This document shows, piece by piece, positions 40,964 to 41,412 of a stretch of DNA of 41,412 nt. Every line of letters starts with the position of its first letter. Position 1 is the first letter of the stretch. Both the position numbers and the translations under genes were made by a program. Source of the DNA: Paenibacillus paridis (GTDB taxonomy: Bacteria; Bacillota; Bacilli; Paenibacillales; Paenibacillaceae); assembly GCF_006345825.1 (NCBI RefSeq), contig NZ_VCIX01000068.1:29144-70555 (forward strand), written 5' to 3'. The notes below the pieces were generated by a model. It searched no databases. It was given only the letters and a program-made list of their open reading frames with translations, and was not told the origin of the DNA.

Positions 40964-41325
40964 CGAAATAGGTCTAAAAATTAGATCTATTCCAGCCTCG
41001 AACCGCCGAATTCCCTCTAAAACGCCATACCAGAGTCATTTAGATCTAAAAAGTAGACCTATTTCCCCCAAACTGGCTGCTTTACTCGAAATAGGTCTAA
41101 AAATTAGATCTATTCCAGCCTCTAACCACCGAATCTCCTCTAAAAGGCCATTCCAGAGTCATTTAGATCTAAAAAGTAGACCTATTTCTCCCAAACTGGC
41201 TGCTTTACTCGAAATAGGTCTAAAAACTAGATCTATTCCAGCCTCAACCCACCAATTTGCCGCTAAAACGCCATTCCAGAGTCATTTAGATCTAAAAAGT
41301 AGACCTATTTCTCCCAAACTGGCTG
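40964..41325. repeat. Three tandem copies of a 123-bp repeat with inverted arms
   Basis: Copies start at 40964, 41087 and 41210, an exact period of 123 bases; the third is cut off at 41325. Each unit has arms of about 26 bases. The left arm is AAATAGGTCTA...TTAGATCTA. The right arm is TTTAGATCTAAA...TAGACCTATTT, where TTTAGATCTAAA is itself palindromic. About 50 bases of less conserved centre separate the arms. No open frame is seen. The region 40473-41412 holds no intact gene. Confidence 0.85.
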
Positions 41326-41412
41326 AGTCCATATAATTGTGTAAAATGATGACTTCATAAAAAGTAAGCCATGAAGTAAATACTCATCTAGAAGAGTTAC
41401 CTAGACCATTCC
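41326..41412. mobile_element. Possible end of an IS256-like insertion sequence at the window edge
   Basis: The third 123-bp repeat stops abruptly and is replaced by AGTCCATATAATTGTGTAAA, which resembles the terminal sequence of some IS256/Mutator-type elements as I remember them. No transposase is within the window because the sequence ends 87 bases later. Weak evidence based on the break in the repeat and the terminal motif. Confidence 0.3.

Noticed and set aside
40964..41325. CRISPR array
   Set aside because: The repeat unit is 123 bases, including the intervening part, with no short direct repeats separated by unique spacers and no cas genes.

Overview
The window looks like a chromosomal segment of a Paenibacillus-like, endospore-forming Firmicute. 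The signs are strong purine-rich ribosome binding sites of the GGAGG type before nearly every gene, sigma-A promoters, perfect GlnR/TnrA-type nitrogen boxes, frequent GTG/TTG starts and a family content typical of soil Bacillales (many ABC transporters, AraC regulators, an ANTAR-controlled nitrite reductase operon). I see no rRNA, tRNA or CRISPR. The taxonomic call is an inference from content.

Layout. Positions 1-1334 (minus) hold two coupled membrane proteins of unknown function, followed by a gene-free stretch with a TetR-like palindrome and a four-unit dispersed repeat (1546-1731). A family 2 glycosyltransferase follows (1871-2944). Positions 2953-6700 (minus) form the sulfonate operon ssuA-ssuD-ssuC-ssuB. 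Divergent from it is an unusual predicted regulator (6977-8179), in which an excisionase/MerR-type DNA-binding domain is fused to an SsuA-like ligand-binding domain with no signal peptide.

Positions 8254-14690 are a nitrite assimilation region. A TrpD-like protein and an ANTAR regulator lie on the minus strand, divergent from nirB-nirD-nirC-cobA. The nirB leader carries two hairpins with AxxGxx hexaloops, the second mutually exclusive with a terminator, as expected for an ANTAR antitermination target. Two perfect TGTNA-N7-TNACA boxes lie between the divergent units.

Positions 14804-23386 carry an RNA methyltransferase-like gene that appears to start at CTG, an esterase, a YuiD-type protein, a FetAB-like ABC transporter with an MBL-fold hydrolase, and a pair of ABC exporter half-transporters. 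Positions 23610-30453 hold a five-gene minus-strand operon whose enzymes fit together as L-galactose -> L-galactonolactone -> L-galactonate -> D-tagaturonate -> D-altronate -> 2-keto-3-deoxygluconate, with a divergent AraC regulator (again CTG-started). Then come two tiny genes behind a possible sporulation promoter, an ArsR-like regulator with an ABC-2 exporter, an EamA transporter, two unknown membrane-anchored proteins, a CatE-like dioxygenase, and an AraC regulator divergent from a GH42 beta-galactosidase.

The last kilobase (40473-41412) has no intact gene. It holds a 35-bp tandem array grown from the GH42 3' end, the decayed 3' end of a second GH42-like gene, a strong hairpin, three exact-period 123-bp repeats, and possibly the end of an insertion sequence.

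The most interesting items are the HTH/solute-binding fusion regulator, the complete ANTAR leader with its TrpD-like operon partner, the assembled L-galactose route, and the use of CTG (perhaps also ATT) start codons.
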